A DNA stretch of 55,697 bases from NCBI GenBank assembly GCA_016871615.1, contig VHCX01000019.1, forward strand, positions 1 to 55,697, written 5' to 3'. This document shows positions 37,181-47,320 of this stretch, one piece after another; the first letter of the stretch is position 1; the number at the start of each line of letters is the position of its first letter. Under the pieces are notes generated by a model. That model worked only from the letters and a program-made list of their open reading frames with translations, was not told where the DNA came from and searched no databases. This DNA is from Verrucomicrobiota bacterium (GTDB taxonomy: Bacteria; Verrucomicrobiota; Verrucomicrobiia; Limisphaerales; UBA9464). Made by a program: the position numbers and the translations under genes.

Positions 37181-40100
37181 ATGCTCTTCGTCGCCGAGAC
37201 CCACGATGCCCTGCTGGACGAGATCGCACGCCAACTGGCCGCCACCCGCGACGTGCGGGGGCGACATTGGCTGGTGTTCCCCCGGCGGGGATTGCGCGAA
37301 GTCGTGCTTCAGCGCTGGGCCCGAGTCTCGGGAGTGGCCAGCCACTCGCAGGAGGTCGAGTTGCGCGAACTCCTCGAGCAGGCCTCGGGAGGTGGCCAAT
37401 CCCGTTTCGATGTGGAGCGGCTTCGCTGGACGATCGCCGGTGCCCTGCCCGGGCTGCGGAACCACCCGGCCTTTCCCCTGCCGGCCAACGCCGCCCTCGA
37501 CCCGATGGACGCCACCGTGCTCTCGGCTGTCACCCAGTGGGCAGGGGCGATGCACGAGACGCTGACATGCCGCCCGGGTGGCAACCCGTGGCCCGAGGAC
37601 TCGTTCCTGGCGACGCTGGCCGGAACCGAGCCGGTGGCCCGGCTGCTCCAGACCCACCCCGGCGTCCAGTCGGAGTCGGACTTCCTCCAGGCCACCGACG
37701 CCTGGATGGACGCCTGGGACGCCAAGGGTGGCATTCCGCACCTCTGGATCCTCCTCGACGCCGCCCTGCCGGCGGGCCTGTTCGAGAGACTCCAGTGCCT
37801 GCTCGGGCGCCTGCTCTCCCGTTGCCCGGGGCGGATCCACCTGTTCGCGATGACCCCGAGCCTGACCTTCTGGGCCGACCAGCCGCTCAAGTCCCGATCC
37901 CGACGGTCGAATGCCGCCGGCGACGCCGGCGGTTCCGACGACGCGGCCCCGGGCGGTCTGCTCTGGGCCTTGGGCCGGCAATCGCAGGATCTCCAACGCG
38001 CGCTGGCCGACACCTTCCTCGCCCAAGGGGACGGTGGCACCGAGCTTCCCAGCCGGGAGCCGGGCACCTCACTGCTGGGCCGACTGCAGGCCTCGTGTCG
38101 CCGGGCCGAGGCCGTTCCCGCAGCAGACCGCCTGCCCCTCGACCCGTCCGACGCCTCCCTCACCGTCCATGCCACGCATCCGGGCCTGCGGGAACTGGAA
38201 GTCTGCCGAGACCGGATCCTCCAGGCCTTCCAGGAGCTGCCGGACCTGCGACCGGAACAGGTCCTGGTGCTGCTGGCCAACCCGGGGGAACAGGCGCCAT
38301 GGGTCGAGGCGGCCCTCGGTGGCGACACCTCCTCCTCCTCACGCCTCCCGCACCGGATGCCCTCGGGCGGGGGTCTCGTGCCGTCACCCTTCGCCTCGAC
38401 GCTGCTGCGATTGCTGGAGGGCTTGCAGGGACGTCTCACGCTCGACGAAATCGAGGCCCTGCTCGAGAACCCCCTGGTCGCCGACCGCTTCGATCTCGAC
38501 CTTGCCGATGGAGACGGCCTGACACTGGTGCAGTGGCTCCGCGACGCCCGGTTCCGCTGGGGCCTGTCCCCGGGACATCGCCAGGAGTACCAGGCCATCG
38601 ACGAACCCCGCTGGACCCTCGAATGGGCCCTGCGCCGTCTGGGCCTGGGAGGCGTCGTGTCGGAGGAGGCCCGGGACGCCGTCCGGACGGAGCCCGGGCT
38701 GCCCGTGGGCATCGTCCCGCTGGAGCGGGCCACGGGCCTGGGCCTGGGGCTGCTGGCCCGCCTCGCCCGCCTCGCCGACAGCCTGGCCAAGGCCAGACGC
38801 CTGTGGTCCGAGGGCGGTGCGCGCACCATCACGGCCTGGAACGAGGCGGTGGCCTGGATCGTCCGGGAATGCCTGTCGACCCGTGTGGGCGATGCAGCGG
38901 CCCAGACGGCGGCCCTGCACCGTGAAGTCCTTGAACCGATGGCCCGGGCATCGGCCTCCGCACCGGCCCTGCAGCCCACGGCCTACCTGCGACTGCTCTC
39001 CGTGAAGCTGCGCGCGCTCGCCGACTCCGGCGGCCGGGGCCAGGGCGGCATCACCGTAGCCGACCTCCGGCAGCACGCCGGAGTCCCGGCCCGATTGGTG
39101 GTCGTGGCCGGCCTCGCCGACGGGGTGTTCCCGCGCTCCGACGACCGCCCGGGCTGGCATCCCCTGACGCTGGCGCCGGCTCCCGGCGACCCCTCGTCGC
39201 GGGACGCCGACCGCCATTGCCTGTTGATGGCCATCCTCGCCTGCCAGGACCGGCTGGTGCTCACCTACGGCGCGCATTCCGACGAGGATGGGGACGAGCG
39301 CCCTCCGTCCACGGCGCTGGCCGACCTGCTCGAGGCGGTCGACCAGGTGCTGCCGGAGACGCCGACCTCGCCAGCCCCCGGGCGGACGACTTGCGGCACC
39401 CGGGTCTGGCATCATCCGCTCCATGGCTTCAGCCCCGCGGCATTCCAGGACCACCTTCCCGCCAGTGCGCGCGGATTCCGCCCGGCCGATTACCGGGCGG
39501 CCCAGGCCCTCTTGGATCGACGGGGCCTGCCCCCGCTGCCGGGTCCGTGGGCGTCGGTCCTCCCGGAGTCCCCGGGAGCGCGGATCCGCCTCGACGACCT
39601 GCGCCAGGTGCTTGACGAACCCCAGCGACTGTTCGCCGAACGGCTCGGACTGCACTGGCCCGAGAAGTCCGAGTCGACACCGGGTGAGGATCTCATCGAA
39701 CTCGACACCCTCGAGCGCTGGTCCCTGCGGGATCGTCTCCTGCGGGCCCGGATCGAGCGACGCGATCCCCAGGTCGAGGCCCGGATCCTTGATGCGTCCG
39801 GGGATCTGCCACGCGGTCCGATGGGCCGGTGCCTGCTCGAGGAGACGCTGGAGGAACTTCCCGACCTCTCGACCCTGCCGGAGTTCGCCCCGGGCGACCG
39901 CCTCACCGCCACCCTGCGCTTCGAGCTGCCCGACGCCGAGACCGATCTGGGAACCGACCCGGGCCGGACCCCGGATCCATCCGGCGGGCAGTTGCCGATG
40001 GAGGGTCGCCCGAGGTCGACCTGGTACCGTCGCCCGGGCGATCCGGTGGTGTGGCAGTTCATGGCCTCCAAGCCAAGCGTCGGCAGCGATCACCGGCGCC

Positions 40101-40609
40101 GGCTGCTCTTCGGGTTCGATGTACTGGCCCTGGCAGCCTCCGCGTCACCCCAGGACCCGCAGCCGATCCGGGAGGCACGGTGCCTCGGGCCGGGTCAGAC
40201 CTGGACGATGCCACTGCCGGATCCTCCCACCGCCCGGGCGAGACTTGCCCGGCTGGTGCCGCTGGCACGCCTCGGGCGCCGCCTCCCATTGCCCTTCTGG
40301 CCACGGACCACCGGTGATGCTCTCAAGAAGGTCCCGCTGACCGACGCGCCCACCCCGGAGACCCGGGCCGAGTTCCTCGAGGCGGCGCTGCTGGAGTGGT
40401 CGAAAGAGCCCCTCGAGAACACCGGGGAGCCCGACTGCCGCCGCCCGCTCACCCGCGCCCTCTTCCGAGGCTGCGACGACCCCTTCACCCTCGTGCCGGA
40501 GGGGTTGGCCGAAGACCTGCCCGACCCGGGAACCCCACTGGCATGGCGGCTCGTCGTCGAGATCCGGTCGTGGGTGGCGCAACTGGATCTCACCAGCACC
40601 AAGTCATGA
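37181..40609 (+). CDS. recC: Exodeoxyribonuclease V subunit gamma (RecC)
   Basis: A 1142-residue protein of normal RecC length, starting MLFVAETHDALLDEIARQLA. It contains the characteristic block LTVHATHPGLRELEVCRDRILQAFQELPDLRPEQVLVLLAN. The helicase-like middle has TLDEIEALLENPLVADRF, and the Chi-recognition-side region has VPARLVVVAGLADGVFPRSDDRPG and DRLVLTYGAHSDEDGDERPPS. RecC holds the complex together and scans for the Chi sequence during double-strand-end resection. It is the first gene of a recC-recB-recD operon, and its stop overlaps the recB start as ATGA. Confidence 0.93.
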   Translation: MLFVAETHDALLDEIARQLAATRDVRGRHWLVFPRRGLREVVLQRWARVSGVASHSQEVELRELLEQASGGGQSRFDVERLRWTIAGALPGLRNHPAFPLPANAALDPMDATVLSAVTQWAGAMHETLTCRPGGNPWPEDSFLATLAGTEPVARLLQTHPGVQSESDFLQATDAWMDAWDAKGGIPHLWILLDAALPAGLFERLQCLLGRLLSRCPGRIHLFAMTPSLTFWADQPLKSRSRRSNAAGDAGGSDDAAPGGLLWALGRQSQDLQRALADTFLAQGDGGTELPSREPGTSLLGRLQASCRRAEAVPAADRLPLDPSDASLTVHATHPGLRELEVCRDRILQAFQELPDLRPEQVLVLLANPGEQAPWVEAALGGDTSSSSRLPHRMPSGGGLVPSPFASTLLRLLEGLQGRLTLDEIEALLENPLVADRFDLDLADGDGLTLVQWLRDARFRWGLSPGHRQEYQAIDEPRWTLEWALRRLGLGGVVSEEARDAVRTEPGLPVGIVPLERATGLGLGLLARLARLADSLAKARRLWSEGGARTITAWNEAVAWIVRECLSTRVGDAAAQTAALHREVLEPMARASASAPALQPTAYLRLLSVKLRALADSGGRGQGGITVADLRQHAGVPARLVVVAGLADGVFPRSDDRPGWHPLTLAPAPGDPSSRDADRHCLLMAILACQDRLVLTYGAHSDEDGDERPPSTALADLLEAVDQVLPETPTSPAPGRTTCGTRVWHHPLHGFSPAAFQDHLPASARGFRPADYRAAQALLDRRGLPPLPGPWASVLPESPGARIRLDDLRQVLDEPQRLFAERLGLHWPEKSESTPGEDLIELDTLERWSLRDRLLRARIERRDPQVEARILDASGDLPRGPMGRCLLEETLEELPDLSTLPEFAPGDRLTATLRFELPDAETDLGTDPGRTPDPSGGQLPMEGRPRSTWYRRPGDPVVWQFMASKPSVGSDHRRRLLFGFDVLALAASASPQDPQPIREARCLGPGQTWTMPLPDPPTARARLARLVPLARLGRRLPLPFWPRTTGDALKKVPLTDAPTPETRAEFLEAALLEWSKEPLENTGEPDCRRPLTRALFRGCDDPFTLVPEGLAEDLPDPGTPLAWRLVVEIRSWVAQLDLTSTKS

Positions 40610-43600
40610 ACCCGGCCCCCGCATTCAACGCCCTGGCCCTCCGGTTGGACGGCGTCACCTCGATCGAGGCCAGCGCCGGCACCGGCAAGACGCACTCCAT
40701 CACGCGGCTGTGGCTGCGCCTGCTGGTGGAGGCGCGGCTGCCGGCCGACCGGATCCTCGTGAGCACCTTCACCCAGGCGGCGACGGCGGAACTGCGCGAG
40801 CGCCTGCTCCGAATATTGCGCACGGCCCTCACGGCCGCCCGGGAGGCCCGCGAAGGCGTGGCCTTGGGCGACGGGGCCACCGACGAGGTCCAATGGATCC
40901 GGCAGTGGCTGGAGGACCATCGGGACCAGGCCGACGCCGTGGTCGCCCACCTGGCCCACTGCCTCAGCGCCTTCGACCTGGCCCCGATCCAGACCATCCA
41001 CGGGTTCTGCCAGTCGCTCATCGGCCGGCATGCGCTCGAATTGGCCTGTGATCCCGACCTGGCCATCCGGGAGGATTGCGAGCGGATCGTCCGCCAGGTC
41101 ACCGACGACTTCATCCTCGAGCTGTCCACAACCGGGGCGGTCGACGTGGGGGCCTTGCGGAAGGTCGCCCGGACCCTGATGGCGCGACCGGCAGCCGAGG
41201 TCTGCGGGGTCGGCTCGTCGCCGGAGCAACTGGCGTCAGCCAAGACCCGGTGCCGGGATCGGATCCTCGCGGAGGCGCCTGCGGCGATCGCTGCGGCGAA
41301 GCCGGCGCTCCGTTCAGGGACTCGGAAGCGGGTGGAAGAACTGACCGGAGCCGGTCGTTGGCGTGGACTGTCCGACCCTCAGATCCAGGGGCTGCCCGCC
41401 GGGTTTGTGTCACTGTGCGCCGAATACAGGCACCTCGAATCCGCGGAGGCGCGGTGGCCTGCGTCCCGCCTGGCGCAGCATCTGCGGGAGCGGTTGCCGG
41501 GTCTCCAGGCGCGGGCGGGCGTCCGGACCTTCGACGACATCCTCCGCACCGTGCGCGACGCCCTTCGCGACCAAGGCCCCGAGGGGCCGCTGGCGCGGGC
41601 GGTCCGGGATCGGCTCCGGGCGGCCATCCTCGACGAATGCCAGGACAGCGACACCCTCCAGATCGAGGTTTTCCGTGCGCTCTTCGAGCATCCGGACATC
41701 CGGTCGTTCCTGGTCATCGGCGATCCCAAGCAGAGCATCTACCGTTTCCGCGGCGCCGACCTGGCGAGCTACCGGGCGCTGGCCGAGCATGCCACGGCGG
41801 CGCCCCGCATGACCGTCAACCACCGGTCCGATCCCGCGCTGATCGAGGCCCTGAACCAGCTGTACGGCCCGGCATTCCAATTCCCGGACAGCCTCGCCGG
41901 CGACCGGCCCTTCGACTACGTACCGGTGACCGCCCAAGCCATGGCCAACCGCCTGTTCGACCCGGCGGACCCGGGGGAGCTGGTGATCCATCCAAGCGTC
42001 GAGGACAACCGCCCGCGGGCCGCCAACCGGCTCGCGTCGTGGGCCGCCCAAGAGATCGCCCGGTTGCTGTCGGAGCCCGTGGAATTGATCGACCGGCACT
42101 CGGGCCAGCGACGCCGCTTGGGGCCCGGGGACATCGGGGTGCTCGCCGCCAGCCACCGGGATCTCCGAAGGGTCCGGCGCGCCCTGCAGGCCCTGGGCAT
42201 TGCCTGCCGCTCCTCGGGCAAGGGACTCGGCAGCGTCCTCGACAGCGACGAGGCCCTCGACGTGCTGGGCTGGCTGGAACTCCTCGAGGCCCTCTGCCAC
42301 CACGGCCGACTGATGGGCAGGCTCTCGGCATTCCTGCTTGGGCCGCTCGGCGCGGCCACCGCGGGCCGAGTCCTCGAACTCCAGGCCCGCCCGGCCGATC
42401 AGGCGGCGCTGCTGCGCAAACTCACCCAGGCCCGCAACGACCTGGCGCGGGTCGGACCACTGCCCGGCCTGCTGCGATGGATCCAGGCGGAGGGAATCGC
42501 CGCCTCGACGCTCCGCTTCGTGGACGGCGAGCGCCGGCTGACCAACTGGCGGCAGGTCGGAGCCTTGTTGCAGAGGCGGTTCGAGGAGGGCCTGAGGAGC
42601 CCCGAGGCGCTGGCGGCCTGGCTGTCCCGCCAGATCGGCCGGGCGCCGGAATCGATCGATGGGGCCGCGGCGTCCACCGCGTCGGAGAGCGCCCTGATGC
42701 GCCTCGAAACCGATGCACCCGCCGTCCGCCTCGATACGATCCACGGGGCCAAAGGTCTGGAATACCCGGTGGTCTTCTGCCCGTTCGCCGGAGCGCCCCC
42801 AGGACGCTCCCGCCAAGGCACGCCACCGGCGGCTGTGGCCCGTTTGGCCGATCGCTGGGTCGTGGACCTCGGCTCCGACCGATTCGAGGAGATCCTTCAG
42901 GCGGCCGAGGCGCAGGAGGCCGAGGAGGATCATCGCCGGCTTTATGTGGCCCTGACCCGGGCTCGCCACCGGCTCTACCTCGGGATTGGTCCCAATCTGG
43001 GTGGTTCCCCGCTGGACAAACTTCCCGGCCTTTCGGCGGCCATCGCGCGGTCGGCGGAAAGGAACTCCCAGACCACCCCGCCCCGACCGACCGACGGCGG
43101 CCTTTCCCCGGCCGCCGATCCCTGCGGCGCCGCCTCCGCGCCGGAATCTCCCGGACCGGCCCCCGCCCCACCGCTGGCCGCTCCCCCGGCCGAACCCGCG
43201 ATGCCGCAACCGCTGTGGACCCACCACAGCTTCACCTCGCTCTCCCGATCGGACCTCGATCATGAGCCCGCAGCGGCCGACCGCGACCTGGGCATGCCCG
43301 GGTCCGCGGCGGAGGGTGGCGGGGTGGATGCACCACCGACGGCCTCCGACCGGGTGGATGCGGCCCTGGTCGTTCCAGGCCGACCGTCCATGCCCGCTGC
43401 GGTCCCGCCCGCAGACGATCCCCTCGCGGCACTGGGGTCGGCGGGCAACGTCCTGGGCGACCGCCTGCACCGCGCCCTTGAGGACGTGCTGGGCAACGGA
43501 CGCGACCTCGGGTCGGCTGTTGCCGGGCTCGACGATCCCACCGCCTGGACCTCGAGCCTCCAGGGCATCCTCGAGGCCAACCTGGAGCTGATGCCGGAGG

Positions 43601-44175
43601 TGCGCTTCCGCTTGGGCGACCTCCGGGGGCGCTGCATCACCGAGATGGAGTTCCACCTGCCCGTGGACAACCTGTCGCCCCGCACCCTGTCCGAGGCGTT
43701 GGAGCACGACCCGGCCGTGAAGGCCATTCCGGGCGGCACCGCCTGGGCCCGGGGACTTTCGGAGTGGACCTTCCCGGGCTTCACCGGGTTCCTTCGCGGC
43801 TTCATCGACCTGATCTTCGAATTGCAAGGCCGCTGGTATGTCGCCGACTACAAGAGCAACCGGCTCGACGCCTACTCACGGCCGCGGCTCGACCGGGCCA
43901 TGCTGGAGTCGAACTACCTCCTTCAGGCGCGCCTGTATTTCGTGGCGCTGCACCGGCATCTCAAGGCCAACCTGTCGGGCTACGATCCGGCCCAGCACCT
44001 CGGCGGCGTGGCCTACCTGTTCGTCCGGGGATTCCCCTCGCAGGGCGTCTGGTTCGAGGCGCCATCCCGGGAGACCCTTGCCCGGCTGGATGCCTTGTTT
44101 GCGATCCCGGCCATCCAGTCCATCCCCACCGCCCCTGCGGCCACCCCGCCTGTCGACCCCGTGTTCGAGCCATGA
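40606..44175 (+). CDS. recB: Exodeoxyribonuclease V subunit beta (RecB)
   Basis: A 1189-residue UvrD-type helicase-nuclease. Walker A ASAGTGKT is at residues 22-29, with VSTFTQAATAELRERL (Ia) next, ILDECQDSDTLQIEVFRALF (II, Walker B), VIGDPKQSIYRFRGADL (III), VRLDTIHGAKGLEYPVVFCP (V) and RLYVALTRARHRLYLG (VI). A Pro-rich linker at about 820-940 joins the C-terminal nuclease domain, where GFLRGFIDLIFELQGRWYVADYKSNRL carries the Asp and Asp-Tyr-Lys catalytic residues. RecB is the 3'-5' motor and the only nuclease of RecBCD, and it loads RecA. Overlaps at both ends (ATGA) show coupling with recC and recD. Confidence 0.95.
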   Translation: MNPAPAFNALALRLDGVTSIEASAGTGKTHSITRLWLRLLVEARLPADRILVSTFTQAATAELRERLLRILRTALTAAREAREGVALGDGATDEVQWIRQWLEDHRDQADAVVAHLAHCLSAFDLAPIQTIHGFCQSLIGRHALELACDPDLAIREDCERIVRQVTDDFILELSTTGAVDVGALRKVARTLMARPAAEVCGVGSSPEQLASAKTRCRDRILAEAPAAIAAAKPALRSGTRKRVEELTGAGRWRGLSDPQIQGLPAGFVSLCAEYRHLESAEARWPASRLAQHLRERLPGLQARAGVRTFDDILRTVRDALRDQGPEGPLARAVRDRLRAAILDECQDSDTLQIEVFRALFEHPDIRSFLVIGDPKQSIYRFRGADLASYRALAEHATAAPRMTVNHRSDPALIEALNQLYGPAFQFPDSLAGDRPFDYVPVTAQAMANRLFDPADPGELVIHPSVEDNRPRAANRLASWAAQEIARLLSEPVELIDRHSGQRRRLGPGDIGVLAASHRDLRRVRRALQALGIACRSSGKGLGSVLDSDEALDVLGWLELLEALCHHGRLMGRLSAFLLGPLGAATAGRVLELQARPADQAALLRKLTQARNDLARVGPLPGLLRWIQAEGIAASTLRFVDGERRLTNWRQVGALLQRRFEEGLRSPEALAAWLSRQIGRAPESIDGAAASTASESALMRLETDAPAVRLDTIHGAKGLEYPVVFCPFAGAPPGRSRQGTPPAAVARLADRWVVDLGSDRFEEILQAAEAQEAEEDHRRLYVALTRARHRLYLGIGPNLGGSPLDKLPGLSAAIARSAERNSQTTPPRPTDGGLSPAADPCGAASAPESPGPAPAPPLAAPPAEPAMPQPLWTHHSFTSLSRSDLDHEPAAADRDLGMPGSAAEGGGVDAPPTASDRVDAALVVPGRPSMPAAVPPADDPLAALGSAGNVLGDRLHRALEDVLGNGRDLGSAVAGLDDPTAWTSSLQGILEANLELMPEVRFRLGDLRGRCITEMEFHLPVDNLSPRTLSEALEHDPAVKAIPGGTAWARGLSEWTFPGFTGFLRGFIDLIFELQGRWYVADYKSNRLDAYSRPRLDRAMLESNYLLQARLYFVALHRHLKANLSGYDPAQHLGGVAYLFVRGFPSQGVWFEAPSRETLARLDALFAIPAIQSIPTAPAATPPVDPVFEP

Positions 44176-46091
44176 AGACTTCCGCCTCCCTCCCGATGCC
44201 TGGCCGACCTTCCGGCGATCCCCAGCTCCACGGCACCGCCGAGGACGGATTCGAGGAACTCGCGCGGGCGATCTGGCCCCCGCCAACCGGACGGAGCCCC
44301 GATCCGGCCGAGGCGACCGGCCGACAAGCCCTGGCCGAACTGCTTCGACGGGCCGCCTCGGGTGTCGGCTCACTGCCGCTGGCCAATTCGGGACTCGGGC
44401 CGGACGCTCTTTCCCGCCTGGAGGGGGCGGCCGGATGCCTGGTCCTCGAGGGCGCCTCGCTGGTGCTGCCCCGCTACGCCATGCAGGTGCGGGAGATCCG
44501 GGCCTTCCTCGAACACCGGTGCGAGGCCGCCGGCACCCGGTTCGCCGACGACGACGTCGCGCGTCCCCTCGCGGCCATCCTCCCGCCTGAGCGGATCGCT
44601 GGGGAATCCCGGGGATCGACGCCGCCGGCGCAGTTCGACAACGCCCAACAACGCCTCGCCGTCGCGGCGCTGGTCGATGCGCCCCTCGGGGTGCTCACCG
44701 GCGGCCCTGGCACCGGCAAGACCACCACCGCCGCCGCGTTGCTGGCCATCCGGCACCGGATCGACCCGGGGCTGCGGCCCTCTCAGGTGTTGGTCGCCGC
44801 CCCCACCGGGCGTGCGGCCAGCCGGATGGGCGAGGCCATTTCTCAGGCCGCAGACCGTCTGCCCGGCCTGAATCCGGACGACCGGGACTTCCTGCGCCGC
44901 ATCCCCACCACGACGCTGCACCGGGCCCTCGAGTGGGGACCCGAGCCGCCCGAGCGTGGCGGGCCCTATCGCCGCAACGCGTTGCGACCGCTGGAAGTGC
45001 GGATGCTGGTGGTGGATGAGGCGAGCATGGTCGACCTGGCCCTGATGCACGCACTGGTGCGCGCGATGCCGACCGACGCCTCCCTGCTGCTGCTGGGCGA
45101 CGCCGACCAACTGGAGAGCGTGGAGGTCGGAGGCGTCCTCTCGGAATGCGTCCGGCGCGCCGATCGGCAGCCGGGTGCCGACTGGAGGAACCGCCTCGCG
45201 GCCCGCCTCGGCATCCCCGGCGACCAGGTCCAGGCCGACCACACGGAGGGCCTGCCGACGCCGGGGCCCCAGGCGGGCGTGCCGACGTCGCCGCTGCCGG
45301 GGGTGGTCGTGGGTCTCAGGCACAGTTGGCGCGCCTTGAACGCCCCGTGGATCCTTGAGATGGCGTCCTTGGTGCGCCCCGGGGGCCTTGGAACCTCGGC
45401 CTCGGTGGCCGGTTGCATCGCGCACCACGCCGGTGGCCCGGACCCGGTGATGACGTGGCAGCCGGAGGAAACCGACGCACCGGCCTCGAGGCTGTGCCTG
45501 GGGCGCTGGCAGGCCTCGCGCGACGAGGCGGCCCGATGGCCCCGCCTGGATGCCGAACCGGAAGGTCTCGAACCGGACACCGCCACGGCCATCCTGCGCG
45601 GCCGGCGCGACGCGTTGCGGCAGCTCGCGGCGTTCCAGTTGCTGTGCAGCACCAATCATCAGGTCGAACGGGCCAACCTCGCCGGTCTGGCCGTCCTGTG
45701 GGCCGGCCGCGCCCGGCCGGCGGGCGAACTGCCCCACGGCTGTCCGGTGCTCGTGCTCGCCAACGACCGCGATCTCGGCCTCAGCAACGGAGACCTCGGC
45801 ATCGCGCTGGGCGAGGGCTGCGGGATGCCCGCCGGCCTCGTGCTCTTCGCCGGACCCGACAGCTCCCCCCGGATGATCCCGCGCGTGCGCCTGCCATCCC
45901 ACCAACCGGCCTTCGGCATGACCATCCACAAGAGCCAGGGCAGCGAGTGGGACACCGTGGCCATCGAGCTGCCCGACCGGTCCGAGTCCCCCCTGCTGAC
46001 CCGCAACCTGCTCTACACCGCCATCACCCGCGCCCGCCGCTCGCTCCACCTGTTCGGCCCCATCCCGTCGAGCCTCCTTCCGTCGCCGTGA
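44172..46091 (+). CDS. recD: Exodeoxyribonuclease V subunit alpha (RecD)
   Basis: A 639-residue SF1B helicase, the 5'-3' motor of RecBCD. An N-terminal RecBC-binding domain (residues 1-150) precedes Walker A GGPGTGKTTT at about 177-186. The following blocks are VLVAAPTGRAASRMGEAI (Ia), LVVDEASMVDLALM (II), LLLLGDADQLESVEVGGVL (III), FGMTIHKSQGSEWDTVAIELP (V) and LLYTAITRARRSLHLFG (VI). The ATG at 44172 overlaps the recB stop; the longer open frame upstream is a shadow of recB. Length is close to that of E. coli RecD. Confidence 0.96.
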   Translation: MKTSASLPMPGRPSGDPQLHGTAEDGFEELARAIWPPPTGRSPDPAEATGRQALAELLRRAASGVGSLPLANSGLGPDALSRLEGAAGCLVLEGASLVLPRYAMQVREIRAFLEHRCEAAGTRFADDDVARPLAAILPPERIAGESRGSTPPAQFDNAQQRLAVAALVDAPLGVLTGGPGTGKTTTAAALLAIRHRIDPGLRPSQVLVAAPTGRAASRMGEAISQAADRLPGLNPDDRDFLRRIPTTTLHRALEWGPEPPERGGPYRRNALRPLEVRMLVVDEASMVDLALMHALVRAMPTDASLLLLGDADQLESVEVGGVLSECVRRADRQPGADWRNRLAARLGIPGDQVQADHTEGLPTPGPQAGVPTSPLPGVVVGLRHSWRALNAPWILEMASLVRPGGLGTSASVAGCIAHHAGGPDPVMTWQPEETDAPASRLCLGRWQASRDEAARWPRLDAEPEGLEPDTATAILRGRRDALRQLAAFQLLCSTNHQVERANLAGLAVLWAGRARPAGELPHGCPVLVLANDRDLGLSNGDLGIALGEGCGMPAGLVLFAGPDSSPRMIPRVRLPSHQPAFGMTIHKSQGSEWDTVAIELPDRSESPLLTRNLLYTAITRARRSLHLFGPIPSSLLPSP

Positions 46092-46173
46092 AGGCAGGAT
46101 CCCGACGCCGGCCGTGGGCAAGGTTTGCGTGGCCTCGGGGCGGCAGGCGTGGTCTCCTCCAAGCCCAGAACAC

Positions 46174-47289
46174 ATGAGCGATCCGCGTTACACCAAGCTG
46201 GCCCAGCTCCTCATCGAGTACTCCTGCGAACTCAAGGCGGGGGAAAACATCCTGATGGACCTGGTCGACACCCCGGACGCGATGGCGGTGGAGCTGATCC
46301 GAGCCGCCCGGGCCCGCGGGGCGACCCCGATCATCGAGACACGGCACTCGCGGGTGTTGCGCGAGGCGCAGATCGGCACCGACGAGCGCCACGCCCGACT
46401 GGTCCGCGACCTTGAGCTGGCCCGCATCCGGAAGATGCAGGCCTACATCGCCATCCGCGGGGCCAACAACGCCAGCGAGAACAGCGACATCCCCTCGGCC
46501 AAGACCCGGCTCTACTCCAAGACCCTGCGCCCCGCCCTCGACCACCGCATCAACAAGACGCGCTGGTGTGTGCTGCGCTGGCCGACGCCGAGCATGGCCC
46601 AGTCGGCCAACATGAGCACCGAGGCCTTCGAGAAGTTCTACTTCGACGTGTGCACCATGGACTACGCCCGGATGGCGCGGGCGATGAAGCCGCTGGAAAA
46701 GCGCATGCGCAAGGCCGACAAGGTCCGCATCGTGGCTCCGGGCACCGACCTGTCCTTCTCCATCAAGGGCATCGGGGCCAAGCCCTGCGCGGGCCTGCGC
46801 AACATCCCCGACGGCGAGTGCTTCACCTGCCCGACACTCAAGTCGTCCAACGGCGTGATCACCTTCAACACGCCGACCCTCTACGCCGGCACCAAGTTCG
46901 AGGGCATCCGTCTGGAGCTGAAGGATGGCCGCATCGTCAAGGCCACCTGCCAGGGTGGGGCCGAACGCAAGCTCAACGAGATCCTCGACATGGATCCAGG
47001 CGCCCGCTTCATCGGAGAGTTCAGCCTCGGTTTCAACCCGTACATCCTGAACCCGATGTGCGACATCCTCTTCGACGAGAAGATCGCCGGGTCCCTGCAC
47101 TACACCCCGGGGCAGGCCTACGAGGACCCGGGCAACGGCAACAAGTCGGCCGTGCATTGGGACATGGTTCAGATCCAGCGGCCGGAATGGGGTGGCGGCG
47201 AGGTGTGGTTCGACGGTGAACGGATCCGCAAGGATGGGCTCTTCGTGCCGAAGGACCTGCAGGGGCTCAATCCGGAAAACCTCCGCTGA
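46174..47289 (+). CDS. M29-family aminopeptidase
   Basis: A 371-residue protein related to aminopeptidase T/AmpS, started at the ATG at 46174 (MSDPRYTKLAQLLIEYSCEL). The conserved metal-site blocks are recognisable: NIPDGECFTCP (Glu), FIGEFSLGFNP (Glu), a HYTPGQAYED region and SAVHWDMVQIQ (His, Asp), followed by GGGEVWFDGERIRKDGLF. These enzymes remove N-terminal residues using two divalent metals. There is no signal peptide, so it is cytoplasmic. It stands between recD and the amidase gene without obvious linkage. Confidence 0.9.
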   Translation: MSDPRYTKLAQLLIEYSCELKAGENILMDLVDTPDAMAVELIRAARARGATPIIETRHSRVLREAQIGTDERHARLVRDLELARIRKMQAYIAIRGANNASENSDIPSAKTRLYSKTLRPALDHRINKTRWCVLRWPTPSMAQSANMSTEAFEKFYFDVCTMDYARMARAMKPLEKRMRKADKVRIVAPGTDLSFSIKGIGAKPCAGLRNIPDGECFTCPTLKSSNGVITFNTPTLYAGTKFEGIRLELKDGRIVKATCQGGAERKLNEILDMDPGARFIGEFSLGFNPYILNPMCDILFDEKIAGSLHYTPGQAYEDPGNGNKSAVHWDMVQIQRPEWGGGEVWFDGERIRKDGLFVPKDLQGLNPENLR

Positions 47290-47320
47290 GACCTCCCCCG
47301 GCCCGACCGGCTCCATCGCC

